Assembly: GCA_030591565.1 (NCBI GenBank)
Contig: JAUVAU010000010.1
Coordinates: forward strand, 1-50,549
Length of the DNA stretch: 50,549 nt
Direction of reading: 5' to 3'
From: Deltaproteobacteria bacterium
GTDB taxonomy: Bacteria; Desulfobacterota; Deferrisomatia; Deferrisomatales; BM512
This document shows positions 8,787-17,964 of the stretch, one piece after another. Within the stretch, counting starts at the first letter, position 1, and the number at the start of each line of letters is the position of its first letter. The position numbers and the translations under genes were made by a program. The notes beneath the pieces were generated by a model that saw only the letters and a list, made by a program, of their open reading frames with translations, was not told the origin of the DNA and ran no database searches.

Positions 8787-9571
8787 TGAAAATACTCTTC
8801 CTCGGCGACGTGTTCGCGAAACCCGGCATGCTGGCTGTAAAAGCCATGTTGCCCCGGCTCGTCAAGGAAACCGGGGCCGGTTTCGTCATCGCCAATGGAG
8901 AGAACACCGCCTCAGGGTATGGCCTCACCGTGGACACGGTCCGCGACCTCTTCGACTGTGGCGTCGATGTGGTGACGACGGGAAACCATGTGTGGGATAA
9001 GCGAGAGATGCTTACCTACATAGAGCGTATGCAGCGGGTGGTGCGACCCGCCAACTTCACCCCCGAGGCCCCCGGGCGCGGCTGGTGTGTGGTTGAAAAG
9101 GGCGCCAGGAAGGTCGGCGTCCTGAATCTGGTCGGTCGGGTCTTCATGGACCCCGTTCAGTGCCCCTTCAGGGCAGCGGACGTTGAACTGGAGGCGATGG
9201 CGGGGATGCTGGGGACGGGTGACGGGATCATCGTCGATTTTCACGCCGAGGCGACAAGCGAAAAGCAGGCGATGGGCCACCATCTGGATGGAAGGGTAAC
9301 CGCAGTCGTCGGCACCCACACCCATGTGGCGACCGCCGACGCACAGGTGTTGCCCGGCGGCACGGGCTACATAACCGACGTGGGGATGACCGGGGTCACC
9401 GACTCCGTAATCGGGTTGGACCGGGGCAAGGTCACCAATCGCTTCATAACCCGTTTGCCCGAAAAGGCTGGACCGGCCAAGGGGAAAGCTAGCGTAAACG
9501 CGGTGCTTCTCCACCTGGCGGACAATGGACTTTGCAGTAACATCAGACGCATCGAGATGGTGCACGGCTGA
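8786..9571 (+). CDS. ymdB: YmdB-family metallophosphoesterase
   Basis: A 261-aa calcineurin-like phosphodiesterase of the YmdB/TIGR00282 family, which has 2',3'-cyclic-nucleotide phosphodiesterase activity in Bacillus and influences RNase Y-linked processes. Metal ligands are in LGDVFAKPGM (N-terminus), ANGENTASG, GNHVWDKREM, DFHAEATSEKQA and GTHTHVATADAQ. The GTG start shares its G with the rny stop (TAGTG), suggesting translational coupling. Confidence 0.92.
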   Translation: MKILFLGDVFAKPGMLAVKAMLPRLVKETGAGFVIANGENTASGYGLTVDTVRDLFDCGVDVVTTGNHVWDKREMLTYIERMQRVVRPANFTPEAPGRGWCVVEKGARKVGVLNLVGRVFMDPVQCPFRAADVELEAMAGMLGTGDGIIVDFHAEATSEKQAMGHHLDGRVTAVVGTHTHVATADAQVLPGGTGYITDVGMTGVTDSVIGLDRGKVTNRFITRLPEKAGPAKGKASVNAVLLHLADNGLCSNIRRIEMVHG

Positions 9572-9594
9572 ATATATTGAGGACGTAAGAGAAA

Positions 9595-11085
9595 ATGGAT
9601 CAACCAAGCGAGAGCAATCTTTTAAAGCAGCGTCTTGAAAAAATTGCCGCCATGCGGGCCGAGGGGGACAACCCCTATCCCAACGACTTCAAGCTGACCC
9701 AGTCCCAGACCACGAAAAAGGTGCATGACAAGTGCGGTGGTATGGAGGGTGAGGAGCTTGACGAGACCCACCACAAGTTCAAAGTAGCGGGCAGAGTCGT
9801 CGCCATGCGCAGCTTTGGCAAGGCGGCGTTCGTGCAGCTGCGCGACCGCACCGGCGAGGTCCAGGCGTACATCAGACGCGACATCATCGGTGAAGATTCC
9901 TTCGCCAAATTCAAAAAGGTCGATATCGGCGATTACCTGGGTGTGAGCGGCAGGGCGTTTCGCACCCGCACTGGCGAGCTGACCCTTGAGGCCAAGCGTG
10001 CGGTAATAATCTCCAAGAGTATGCGGCCACTGCCGGAAAAATACCACGGGCTCACCGACAAGGAGACCCGTTACCGCCAGCGCTACGTGGACCTGATAGC
10101 CAACCCGGAGGTGCGTACCACCTTCGAGATGCGTTCAAAAATCGTGCGCGAGATACGCGAATTCTTTCACCGCAAGGACTACCTTGAGGTGGAGACCCCC
10201 ATGATGGTGCCGATCCCCGGCGGCGCCACGGCGAAGCCCTTTGTGACCCACCACAACGCGCTGGACATGACGCTCTACCTGCGCATCGCGCCCGAGCTTT
10301 ACCTCAAAAGGCTCGTGGTAGGCGGCATCGAGAGGGTCTTCGAGATCAACCGCAATTTTCGCAATGAGGGACTCTCCATACAGCACAACCCTGAGTTCAC
10401 CATGCTTGAGTTCTACCAGGCCTACGCCACCTATGAAGATATGATGAAGCTGACCGAGAAGCTCATCTCCCAATTGGCAGTGAAGGTGTGCGGCAAGACC
10501 AAGATCGAATACCAGGGCGTGGAAATCGAGCTGGCCGAGGGCTGGCAGCGCTTCACCATGAAGGAAGCGGTGGTCAAATACTCCAAGCTGGACAAAGAGG
10601 AAGTTAATAACATCGGCAAGTTGTTGGAAGTTGCTAAAACCCTCGGTATTGACGCCGAGGGCTTCGGCTATGGCAAGCTCCTCTCCGAGGTCTTTGAGAC
10701 GGTGGCCGAACCCCATCTCATCCAGCCCACCTTCATCACCCAGTACCCGGCCGAGGTCAGCCCGCTCTCGCGTAGCAATGAGGCCGACCCCGACTTCACC
10801 GACCGGTTCGAGCTGTATATCGCAGGCAGGGAGATCGCCAACGGCTTTAGCGAGCTGAACGACCCGGTGGACCAGATGGAGCGCTTCCAGAGCCAGTCGG
10901 CCCAGAAGGACGCTGGCGACGAGGAGGCGCACTGGGTGGACGCCGACTACGTGCGCGCGCTGGAATACGCCATGCCGCCCACTGCGGGCGAGGGTATCGG
11001 CATCGACAGGCTGGTCATGCTGCTCACCGACAGCGCTTCGATACGCGACGTGATATTCTTCCCCCATATGCGAAGCGAAAGCTGA
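9595..11085 (+). CDS. lysS: Lysyl-tRNA synthetase (class II)
   Basis: A 496-aa class II LysRS. An N-terminal OB fold for the anticodon (about 60-150) precedes the catalytic domain with GGATAKPF, motif 2 around [19 protein letters not shown] and motif 3 [15 protein letters not shown] at the C-terminus. Length and end (VIFFPHMR) are normal. It lies 38 bp before the Lol permease gene; lysS next to lolC/E is a common deltaproteobacterial arrangement. Confidence 0.97.
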   Translation: MDQPSESNLLKQRLEKIAAMRAEGDNPYPNDFKLTQSQTTKKVHDKCGGMEGEELDETHHKFKVAGRVVAMRSFGKAAFVQLRDRTGEVQAYIRRDIIGEDSFAKFKKVDIGDYLGVSGRAFRTRTGELTLEAKRAVIISKSMRPLPEKYHGLTDKETRYRQRYVDLIANPEVRTTFEMRSKIVREIREFFHRKDYLEVETPMMVPIPGGATAKPFVTHHNALDMTLYLRIAPELYLKRLVVGGIERVFEINRNFRNEGLSIQHNPEFTMLEFYQAYATYEDMMKLTEKLISQLAVKVCGKTKIEYQGVEIELAEGWQRFTMKEAVVKYSKLDKEEVNNIGKLLEVAKTLGIDAEGFGYGKLLSEVFETVAEPHLIQPTFITQYPAEVSPLSRSNEADPDFTDRFELYIAGREIANGFSELNDPVDQMERFQSQSAQKDAGDEEAHWVDADYVRALEYAMPPTAGEGIGIDRLVMLLTDSASIRDVIFFPHMRSES

Positions 11086-11123
11086 CCTGAAAACAGGGGA
11101 GTAGGGAAGCAGGGACGTTCACC

Positions 11124-12350
11124 ATGGACAGAGGGTTCGAATTCTGGATGGCGGTTCGCTATCTAAGGGTGCGAAGCCAAGAGCTTTTCATCTCGATGAT
11201 CACCTGGATCAGCGTGGCTGGCGTCGCAATCGGCGTCGCTTCTCTGATTATCGTGATGGCGGTGATGGGTGGCTTCGAGGCGGATCTTCGCGACAAGATC
11301 CTCGGAGCCAACGCGCAGATAAGGATACTCCCCACCGCTTCGACTCAATTGACAGATTGGCAGGGAGTCTCCAATGCGGCCCTGGCCGTCGAGGGCGTGC
11401 GTGGCGCGACCCCCTACGTGGACGCCCAGGTGATGCTCATGGCGCGGGGCAGGGTGCAGGGCGTCCAGTTTCGCGGAGTGGATCCGGCGACCGTCAACCA
11501 GGTCCTTGAACTCGACAACTATGTTGTGAAGGGCGGGCTGGATGGCTTTGAGGGGAACCGCCCGCCGGTCCTCGTCGGCAGTGAGATGGCGAAGAACTGG
11601 GGCCTCTATGTTGGCGACGATGTCAAGGTGGTGAGCCCCGAGCAGGCGATGACCCCAGCGGGGCCGATTCCCCGCTTCAGGATGTTCAGGGTCGCGGGAA
11701 TCTTCACCACCGGTATGTATGATTACGACACCGGAGTCCTTTTTGCCCGCCTGAATGACGCACGCGATTTTCTCAGGATGGATTCCGGGGTCTCGGGCGT
11801 TGAGTTGAGTCTGCACGATGTATTTGATGCTCCCCAGCTGGCCGCCCAGCTGGCAAAAGCGCTGCCTGAGGGCTATAAGGTGCGCGACTGGACCGAGATG
11901 AACCGGAGCCTTTTTGAGGCGATGAAGCTCGAACAGATCGCGATGATCCTGATCCTGGGGCTGATAGTGGTAGTGGCGGCGTTCAACATCGCCTCCACGC
12001 TGATTATGGTGGTGATGGAAAAATCTCGCGATATCGGCGTGTTAAAGGCGATGGGAGCCTCCAATTCAAGCGTGAGGAGAATCTTCGTGTTTGAGGGAGG
12101 AGTTATAGGCGTCACGGGGACGGTGATAGGCGGTGTGGGCGGCGTCCTTATTTCGTTATTACTTGAAAAATATAAGTTTCTTCGATTGCCGTCCGACGTG
12201 TACTATATTGAAACTTTGCCCGTTGAGCTTGACCCGGTGCTCATCGGTATCGTAGCTGTTTGTGCAGTAGCTCTCTGTCTTTTGGCCACGCTGTACCCGT
12301 CCTGGCAGGCGTCGCGGCTGGACCCTGTCGAGACCATCCGTTACGAATAG
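11124..12350 (+). CDS. lolC: Lipoprotein-releasing ABC transporter permease (LolC/LolE type)
   Basis: A 408-aa inner-membrane permease that extracts outer-membrane lipoproteins for LolA. Topology is the MacB/LolC form: one N-terminal membrane helix (about 22-48), a large periplasmic domain, and three C-terminal helices with the VVAAFNIASTLIMVVMEK and IGVLKAMGAS coupling region. Only one permease is present, so it probably acts as a homodimer (LolF-like). Its ATPase lolD is 1.6 kb downstream rather than adjacent, separated by a cyclic-nucleotide-binding protein. Confidence 0.92.
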   Translation: MDRGFEFWMAVRYLRVRSQELFISMITWISVAGVAIGVASLIIVMAVMGGFEADLRDKILGANAQIRILPTASTQLTDWQGVSNAALAVEGVRGATPYVDAQVMLMARGRVQGVQFRGVDPATVNQVLELDNYVVKGGLDGFEGNRPPVLVGSEMAKNWGLYVGDDVKVVSPEQAMTPAGPIPRFRMFRVAGIFTTGMYDYDTGVLFARLNDARDFLRMDSGVSGVELSLHDVFDAPQLAAQLAKALPEGYKVRDWTEMNRSLFEAMKLEQIAMILILGLIVVVAAFNIASTLIMVVMEKSRDIGVLKAMGASNSSVRRIFVFEGGVIGVTGTVIGGVGGVLISLLLEKYKFLRLPSDVYYIETLPVELDPVLIGIVAVCAVALCLLATLYPSWQASRLDPVETIRYE

Positions 12351-12358
12351 AGGTGGCA

Positions 12359-13729
12359 ATGATCTTCTTTGGTAAGGAGAAGGGTAGGAAAGGCCTGAAA
12401 GAGAAGGCTGATGCCCATTTTACCAAGGGTAAGTGGGCGGATGCGCTTGTGGCCTACGAGAAAGTGCTGGCAAAGGGCGCTACGGATGTGAAAATGGTCC
12501 GCCGGGTGGCTGACCTGCGCGTCAAGCTTGGCCGCACCGAAGAGGCTGTCAAAGCCTATCGGACGGTGGCGGACCATTACGCAAAGAATGGCTTTCTGGT
12601 CAAGGCGATAGCGATATATAAAATTCTGCTGCGCATCGATCCCGAAGCTGAGGACGTTGCCCAAAAGCTTTCGGAGCTTTATGCGGAGCGCGGGCTTGGC
12701 GGCGTTGCCAAGACGCGGGAAGCAGTACAAAATATTGTCGCTGGGGCGCAAGCACCGGTCGAAGCGGCAGAAGACACGCAGTGCGTCGAGATAGAAGAGG
12801 AAGCGCCACAAGAAGAAGCCGGGATGGTCATCGAGCAGACGGCTTTTGGCGCGGAAGAGGACCCGGCGGCAGTCGATGAAGTCGCCTCTGAGGTCGACCT
12901 TGCGGGGGCCTTTGAAGAGGTGGATGAGGGCGCGCTGCCGACCTTCCCGCTCTTCTCCGATCTGCCCCGCGACGCGTTTGTGGAGGTGCTAAATAAGCTG
13001 GTGCACCACGAATTGGCAGAGGGTGACTACATATTCAGGCAGGGTGACCCCGGCGACTCCATCTTCATCATCGCTTCGGGCGCGGTGGAGGTAGCGGTCG
13101 ACGCCAAGGTGCTGGCAACACTTGAAGAGGGCTCATTTTTCGGCGAAGGCGCTTTTTTGAGTAGCGAGCCGAGAAACGCCGATGTCAGGGTTTCGCGTGA
13201 CAGCGAACTTCTGGAGATGCGCCGCGAGGACCTTGAGAAGCTGATGGCCCGGTTCGATGGTGTGGGACGGGCGATTGATGAATTCTACCGCCGCAGGATA
13301 GTGGATCGCATGATGGCGACCGGCGAGCTCTTCGACGGGGTTGATCCCGCGATAAGAGAAGAGATCGAGGAACTCTTTGAAAATGTAAATGTAGCCCATG
13401 ATGAGGTCCTGGTGGAGCAGGGTGACAAAGGCTCCGCCTTCTACGTGATAAAGAGCGGCCAGTTCAGCGTCACGATGACGCCTCCGGGCAAGAGCGAGCC
13501 GATGGAGCTGGCGACGATAGGCCCCGGACAGTTTTTCGGAGAGATCGGGCTCCTCACCGGTGAGGTCAGGACGGCCACGGTGACCGCCCTGGATGAGGGT
13601 GAAGTGCTCAAGGTTGAGGGCGAAGTGCTTATGCCCTATCTTGAGAAATACCCTGGCATAAGAGACGCCATCTGTCGGGTGCGCAACGGCAGGGTCGAGC
13701 AGACCATAGTCAAGGTGCTTGGCCGCTGA
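12359..13729 (+). CDS. TPR-like protein with two cyclic-nucleotide-binding domains
   Basis: A 456-aa cytosolic protein. I start it at ATG 12359, behind GAGGTGG and 8 bp after lolC. Residues about 10-115 look like TPR helices (DALVAYEKVLAKG, EEAVKAYRTVADHY, KAIAIYKILLRIDPE). An acidic linker (about 120-190) follows, then two cNMP-binding folds (about 195-310 and 325-445). The phosphate-binding cassettes are FFGEGAFLSSEPRNADV and FFGEIGLLTGEVRTATV; the second keeps the FGE...R-T-A-T-V pattern of ligand-binding members. There is no output domain (no DNA-binding helix, kinase or channel), so it may act by protein contact. Its place between lolC and lolD suggests, but does not prove, a link to envelope biogenesis. 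Confidence 0.85.
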   Translation: MIFFGKEKGRKGLKEKADAHFTKGKWADALVAYEKVLAKGATDVKMVRRVADLRVKLGRTEEAVKAYRTVADHYAKNGFLVKAIAIYKILLRIDPEAEDVAQKLSELYAERGLGGVAKTREAVQNIVAGAQAPVEAAEDTQCVEIEEEAPQEEAGMVIEQTAFGAEEDPAAVDEVASEVDLAGAFEEVDEGALPTFPLFSDLPRDAFVEVLNKLVHHELAEGDYIFRQGDPGDSIFIIASGAVEVAVDAKVLATLEEGSFFGEGAFLSSEPRNADVRVSRDSELLEMRREDLEKLMARFDGVGRAIDEFYRRRIVDRMMATGELFDGVDPAIREEIEELFENVNVAHDEVLVEQGDKGSAFYVIKSGQFSVTMTPPGKSEPMELATIGPGQFFGEIGLLTGEVRTATVTALDEGEVLKVEGEVLMPYLEKYPGIRDAICRVRNGRVEQTIVKVLGR

Positions 13730-13822
13730 TTTTGTCCGCCGCGATGGCCATTGGTTTAAGGTATGTTGATAGAGGGGCGCTTCCCGCCTCGAAAAGGTTG
13801 ATTATACTTTGACTTCCCAAAC

Positions 13823-13852
13823 TGCCCAGCCCAGAGAAGGCCGGGCATTTTT
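13823..13852 (+). terminator. Intrinsic terminator after the cNMP-binding gene
   Basis: TGCCCAGCC (13823-13831) pairs with GGCCGGGCA (13839-13847) with one internal mismatch, then TTTTT (13848-13852). It separates the lysS-lolC-cNMP block from lolD-bamA. Confidence 0.75.
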
Positions 13853-13860
13853 GCCGTTTG

Positions 13861-13889
13861 TTGAGCCGGACCCAGTTGGAATTTATGGT
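13861..13889 (+). promoter_or_regulatory. Predicted promoter for lolD-bamA
   Basis: TTGAGC (13861-13866), a 17-bp spacer and TATGGT (13884-13889), just after the terminator and about 75 bp before lolD. Confidence 0.45.
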
Positions 13890-13966
13890 ACGGTCAGGGT
13901 TTCCCTGCCGCTCCCTATAAGCCCGCCGGTTGGAAACTTTCCCCCAGGATCGCGGAGATCACACGG

Positions 13967-14653
13967 ATGACGTCGTTTGTCACGGCTAGCGGCCTTTATA
14001 AATCGTTCTGGCGTGCCGGGACCGAAATAGAGGTGCTCCGCAATATCGACCTTGAGATAGGCCAGGGGGAGCGCGTCGCCATAGTCGGCCCCTCGGGAGC
14101 GGGCAAGTCCACGCTTTTGCATATCCTGGGTGCGCTGGACAGGCCCACGCTTGGAAGCGTGCAGATCGATGGCGTAGAGATATTCGAGCGCAGCGACAAG
14201 GAGTTGGCGAAGCTGAGGAACTCCAGGATAGGTTTCGTCTTCCAGTTCCACCACCTGCTGCCTGAATTTACCGCAGTGGAGAACACCTCGATGCCGGCGC
14301 GTATCGCAGGTATGCCGGCAGCAAAGGCCACCGGGTTGGCCCAGGAACTTCTCGAAGCCGTGGGCCTTTCCCACCGCTTTGAACACCGCCCCTCCCAGCT
14401 TTCGGGTGGAGAGCAGCAAAGAGTAGCGCTGGCGCGTGCGCTGGTGTGCAAACCCAAACTTCTGCTGGCCGATGAGCCCACCGGGAACCTTGACAGGACC
14501 ACCGGGAGTCAGGTTCATCAGCTGATGATTGATATGAACCGCAGATTCGACGTCACCTTGGTAGTCGCCACTCACAACCCTGAGTTGGCCGGTCACATGG
14601 ATCGCGTGATCACCATTGAAGATGGACGGATCGTGGCGGATGAGGCGAAATGA
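13967..14653 (+). CDS. lolD: Lipoprotein-releasing system ATP-binding protein LolD
   Basis: A 228-aa ABC ATPase with Walker [10 protein letters not shown] (about 40-48), a Q-loop in [13 protein letters not shown], signature [15 protein letters not shown], Walker [13 protein letters not shown] and the switch His in VATHNPE. The Q-loop [14 protein letters not shown] sequence and GNLD are LolD/MacB-type. It powers the LolC-type permease upstream. The last bases overlap the bamA start (ATGA). Confidence 0.95.
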   Translation: MTSFVTASGLYKSFWRAGTEIEVLRNIDLEIGQGERVAIVGPSGAGKSTLLHILGALDRPTLGSVQIDGVEIFERSDKELAKLRNSRIGFVFQFHHLLPEFTAVENTSMPARIAGMPAAKATGLAQELLEAVGLSHRFEHRPSQLSGGEQQRVALARALVCKPKLLLADEPTGNLDRTTGSQVHQLMIDMNRRFDVTLVVATHNPELAGHMDRVITIEDGRIVADEAK

Positions 14654-16977
14654 AGATTTTACATAGATTGTTCTGTTTGGCGCTGGTCCTGATTCCCCTG
14701 GCAGCATTTGCCCAATCGGCCTCCCCCGAGATATCAGAGGTCAGGGTCAGGGGCAACCTGCGCGTCGAAACCTCCAAGATACTCAATGACATCGAAACAA
14801 GGTCCGGTATCGGCTACGACGTGGAGACCGTGCGAAATGATATTCGCACCATCTACGCGATGGGGCTCTTTGACGATGTCCTGGTGGAGTTCGATGACCT
14901 TGGCCGTTTGACCTTCATCCTCCTTGAGCGTCCCGCCCTGAAGGGGTGGATGATAGAGGAAAATGAGGTGCTCGACGCCGAGGATGTGGAGGAAGAGGTC
15001 ACCCTTGAGCGCCTTGAGATTCTCAAGCGGGGCGAGATCGAGAGGGCCGCCGAGGCGATCAGGGAAAAATTCAGGGAGAAGGGCTACTATCTGGCCCGCG
15101 TAGAGCCTGCCATAACCATAATTGAGGGCGGCAAGAATATGGTGGAGATCGAGTTCAAGATCGATACCGGCGAAGAGGTGCTCATACGCCACATCAACCT
15201 GCCCGGCGTGTCAGAGGATGACAGCGGCGAAATCAGGGGCGACATGGTGCTTAAAGAGCGGGGGAGCTGGAGTTGGCTGACCCAGTTCGGGACCTACACC
15301 GCCGCCGAGCTAAAGCGCGACAGGGAGTGGATCAATGTCTATTACCTGCAGCGGGGCCACGCGGATGTGAGGGTGGGCGAGCCGCTCACCCAGGTGTCAG
15401 CCGATCTGACCGCGATTGAGATAACGATACCGGTGACCCCCGGCCCCAAATACCACCTGGGTAAACTGACGATATCGGGGGACAGCCACCTGCCCGAGAG
15501 GCGCTCTATCAGGGCCTCCAGGTTGGAGACCGGCGATCTGTTTGACATCCGGGAGATTCAGAACGCGATCACCACGATTGAGGACCTGCACGCCAACGAT
15601 GGCTACGCCTTCGCCAAAGTGAAGCCGCGTTACCTCAAGGCTGAAGAAGGGCTGCTCATGGACCTGGAGTTCGTGGTCACCACGGGCAAGGTCTACCGGA
15701 TAGGCCGCGTGGAGGCATCCGGCAACACGCGCACCCGCGACAGGGTCATTCGGCGTGATGTCACCCTGGCCGAGGGCGACGTGTACAGCCGGGCGCAGAT
15801 CAAGCGCTCGATCCGCAAGCTGACCAAGCTCTCGTTTTTTGACTCTCTTGAGTTCACACCTTCGGAGCGGCCCGGAAGCGACCTGGTGGACATAAACATC
15901 GAAGTCGAAGAGGGCGCGACCGGGACCTTCTCGCTGGGCGCCGGCTACTCCTCGGTGGATAAGACCTTCGCCATCGGTTCCCTTGAGGAAACCAACCTGC
16001 TGGGCTACGGCTATCAGCTGAAGGCCGAGGTCGCGACCAGCTCCACCCGGCAGACCTACAGCGTGACCTTTAACAACCCGCGCCTCTTTGATTCCAGCAT
16101 CTTCACCGGGGTCACAGTCTACCGGACCCACAACGAGTATGATGAGTACGACAAGGATGCGGTCGGTATCGCCCTCAAGATCGGCACCAGCTTCTCGGAT
16201 GACTGGTATACGCGCCTGACCTACAGTTTCGAGAATGCGGACATCAAGGATGTGTGCACCGAGGCGCGCTTTGATGCAGGTGAATGTGACGATCAGGTCT
16301 CCTTTATCGTCGAACAGCAGGAGGGGGAGATAGATACCTCGTCCATTACCCCGCTCATAGCATATGACAGCCGCGACAGGAGCATTCAGCCTTCACGGGG
16401 CAACTACTCCACCTACACCTTGGAGGTGGCCGGCAAATACCTGGGTGGTGACGCGGCCTATCTCAAACACGTGCTCGACAGCCGCCAGTATCTGCCCCTC
16501 GTCCTGGACACCACGCTCATGTTTCGCGCCCGGGGCGGGTTGATAAAAGGCATAGACGGAAAAGATATCCCCATCTACGAGCGCTTCGCGCTCGGGGGCA
16601 TCTCCACCCTTCGCGGCTTTGATTATCGAGAGATAGGCCCGGTTGACCCCGGCGAGACCGATCCCGTCACCGGCGAGGTCACACGCGAGTCCTCAGGAGA
16701 GGTTATCGGCGGCGACAAGTATTCGCTTTTCACCGTGGAGTTCCTTTTCCCCATATCGGATGAAGCAAAACTCAGGGGTGTCTTCTTCTACGACGCCGGC
16801 GACGCCTGGGATTTGGATGAGGGGTGGTTTTCATCAGGGTTGAGGACGAGCGCGGGTGCGGGCATTCGCTGGTTCTCGCCGATGGGGCCGCTACGGCTTG
16901 AATATGCGATCAACCTTGATCCCAGAGACGGTGAAGATGACCATGAGTGGGAGTTCGCCATCGGCGGTTACTTCTAG
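14650..16977 (+). CDS. bamA: Outer membrane protein assembly factor BamA
   Basis: A 775-aa Omp85 protein inserting beta-barrel proteins into the outer membrane. It has a signal peptide ([22 protein letters not shown]), then five POTRA domains (to about residue 425) and a 16-strand barrel. The barrel holds the conserved lid-lock region GISTLRGFDYREIGP (about 650-664) and ends in the outer-membrane sorting strand FAIGGYF with terminal Phe. An acidic insert DPGETDPVTGEVTRE follows the RGF motif. The stop TAG is part of the CTAG bounding a repeat element. Confidence 0.97.
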   Translation: MKILHRLFCLALVLIPLAAFAQSASPEISEVRVRGNLRVETSKILNDIETRSGIGYDVETVRNDIRTIYAMGLFDDVLVEFDDLGRLTFILLERPALKGWMIEENEVLDAEDVEEEVTLERLEILKRGEIERAAEAIREKFREKGYYLARVEPAITIIEGGKNMVEIEFKIDTGEEVLIRHINLPGVSEDDSGEIRGDMVLKERGSWSWLTQFGTYTAAELKRDREWINVYYLQRGHADVRVGEPLTQVSADLTAIEITIPVTPGPKYHLGKLTISGDSHLPERRSIRASRLETGDLFDIREIQNAITTIEDLHANDGYAFAKVKPRYLKAEEGLLMDLEFVVTTGKVYRIGRVEASGNTRTRDRVIRRDVTLAEGDVYSRAQIKRSIRKLTKLSFFDSLEFTPSERPGSDLVDINIEVEEGATGTFSLGAGYSSVDKTFAIGSLEETNLLGYGYQLKAEVATSSTRQTYSVTFNNPRLFDSSIFTGVTVYRTHNEYDEYDKDAVGIALKIGTSFSDDWYTRLTYSFENADIKDVCTEARFDAGECDDQVSFIVEQQEGEIDTSSITPLIAYDSRDRSIQPSRGNYSTYTLEVAGKYLGGDAAYLKHVLDSRQYLPLVLDTTLMFRARGGLIKGIDGKDIPIYERFALGGISTLRGFDYREIGPVDPGETDPVTGEVTRESSGEVIGGDKYSLFTVEFLFPISDEAKLRGVFFYDAGDAWDLDEGWFSSGLRTSAGAGIRWFSPMGPLRLEYAINLDPRDGEDDHEWEFAIGGYF

Positions 16978-17285
16978 AAGCTTGCTAAAAAACATCGACT
17001 ATTCTCCGCTCGACGTTGTCAGGGGCGAAAAATGATCCTCGAAATACTTATCCGGTATTCCTCCGGTCACTTTTCTTCCCTTCCTGGTTGACTTGGCCCC
17101 TCTCGGGGCCTCGCCTGAAGGTGCGCTAATGCGCATCCAGGTTTTCGGGACAGAAAACTTGTCTCGAAGAATATTCAATGTTTCCGCTAGATCGTCGGCT
17201 TGGCTGAAGGTTGCCTGATGTTGGCGGGGAATCACTTCTTCAAAAGAAAGCATCTCTTTGGAGAGTTTTTCAGGAAGCCGCCTAG
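16974..17285 (-). mobile_element. CTAG-flanked MITE-like element, copy 1
   Basis: A 304-bp non-coding element (16978-17281) bounded by CTAG at 16974-16977 and 17282-17285, a perfect 4-bp direct duplication. The left CTAG contains the bamA stop codon. The ends read inward as GAAGCTTGCTAAAAAAC and, on the other strand, GGCGGCTTCCTGAAAAAC, an imperfect terminal inverted repeat. The interior matches copies at 39389 and 40886 (in reverse orientation to the former), including the inverted pair around GGATCATTTTTCGCCCCTGACAAC and the hairpins near GGCCCC/GGGGCC. An 84-codon frame on the minus strand (16999-17253) runs through it, but indels break it in the other copies, so I do not call it a gene. 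Confidence 0.8.
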
Positions 17286-17304
17286 AATATTGGTCAGATT
17301 ACGG

Positions 17305-17439
17305 TTGGCGAACCTCAACCGTGCGGGTTACAATGAAAAGTTATGTTGAACGGCCCGGAAAATCGGGCGTTGAGTCCCTGAAATGTCGGGCTGGTTTGCC
17401 TTTTTAATGTGTTCACGATATCGATTCGGAGAAGTGAAA
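17305..17439 (+). promoter_or_regulatory. Predicted promoter and leader of the skp-lpx operon
   Basis: TTGGCG (17305-17310), an 18-bp spacer and TACAAT (17329-17334), immediately downstream of the repeat element. The roughly 100-nt leader holds a perfect hairpin GCCCG-gaaaat-CGGGC (17353-17368) and a T-run near 17400. The T-run is about 32 nt after that stem, so attenuation is possible but unproven. An upstream inverted repeat ACGGTTG/CAACCGT overlaps the -35 box and could be an operator. Confidence 0.4.
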
Positions 17440-17964
17440 ATGTCGGCTAAAAAGTTTTTCATAGTCACCCTGGCGCTACTTTTCTCGATGCTGACGATCT
17501 GTCCGATCGCGCATGCCCAAAATGATCTGAAGATCGGCGTTGTCGATGTGACCCGTTGCATGAACGAGTCCCGGCGAGGCAAGGCGTTCAAGGAGGAGCT
17601 TCGTCTCAAGGCTGAAGAGATCGACAAGAAATTGTCCGAGCTAAAGAGCGAGGCGCAGGTGATCGCCGAACAGGCCGAGCGGTTGCAGTCGCTGCAAAGC
17701 GATGAGCAAAAGGCGGAGAACATGAGGCGCTTCCAGGCGCTCCAGGAGCAAGCGGTCGTCCTTCAAAAGGAGAAAAGGGCTCTTAGTGAGCAGCAGACCC
17801 AGAAGGCCCTGAAAGCCCTTGAGAAGGTCTTCAAGCAGGTCGCCGAAGAGAATGGTTTCGACTTCATCTTGACCAACGGCACCCTCTGGCTCCCATACTT
17901 CAACGAGAAATTTGATCTCACCGACAAGATGATCGTTGTGTTTGACGGAGAAGCGGGAGAATGA
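17440..17964 (+). CDS. skp: Periplasmic chaperone Skp/OmpH
   Basis: A 174-aa chaperone for unfolded outer-membrane proteins. ATG 17440 (preceded by GGAGAAG) gives a proper signal peptide ([20 protein letters not shown]...AHAQ); an upstream in-frame start would bury it. The mature protein starts [21 protein letters not shown], followed by long charged helices (the Skp tentacles) and the C-terminal strand [18 protein letters not shown]. It sits after bamA and overlaps lpxD by ATGA. Confidence 0.92.
   Translation: MSAKKFFIVTLALLFSMLTICPIAHAQNDLKIGVVDVTRCMNESRRGKAFKEELRLKAEEIDKKLSELKSEAQVIAEQAERLQSLQSDEQKAENMRRFQALQEQAVVLQKEKRALSEQQTQKALKALEKVFKQVAEENGFDFILTNGTLWLPYFNEKFDLTDKMIVVFDGEAGE

Noticed and set aside
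11128-11145. GGTTCGAATTC as a tRNA T-loop
   Set aside because: It lies in the lolC coding start, with no cloverleaf around it. No tRNA was found in the window.
16999-17253. 84-codon minus-strand frame inside repeat copy 1 as a gene
   Set aside because: It lies wholly within a dispersed repeat, and the same frame is broken by single-base differences in the other copies. Kept only as a finding.
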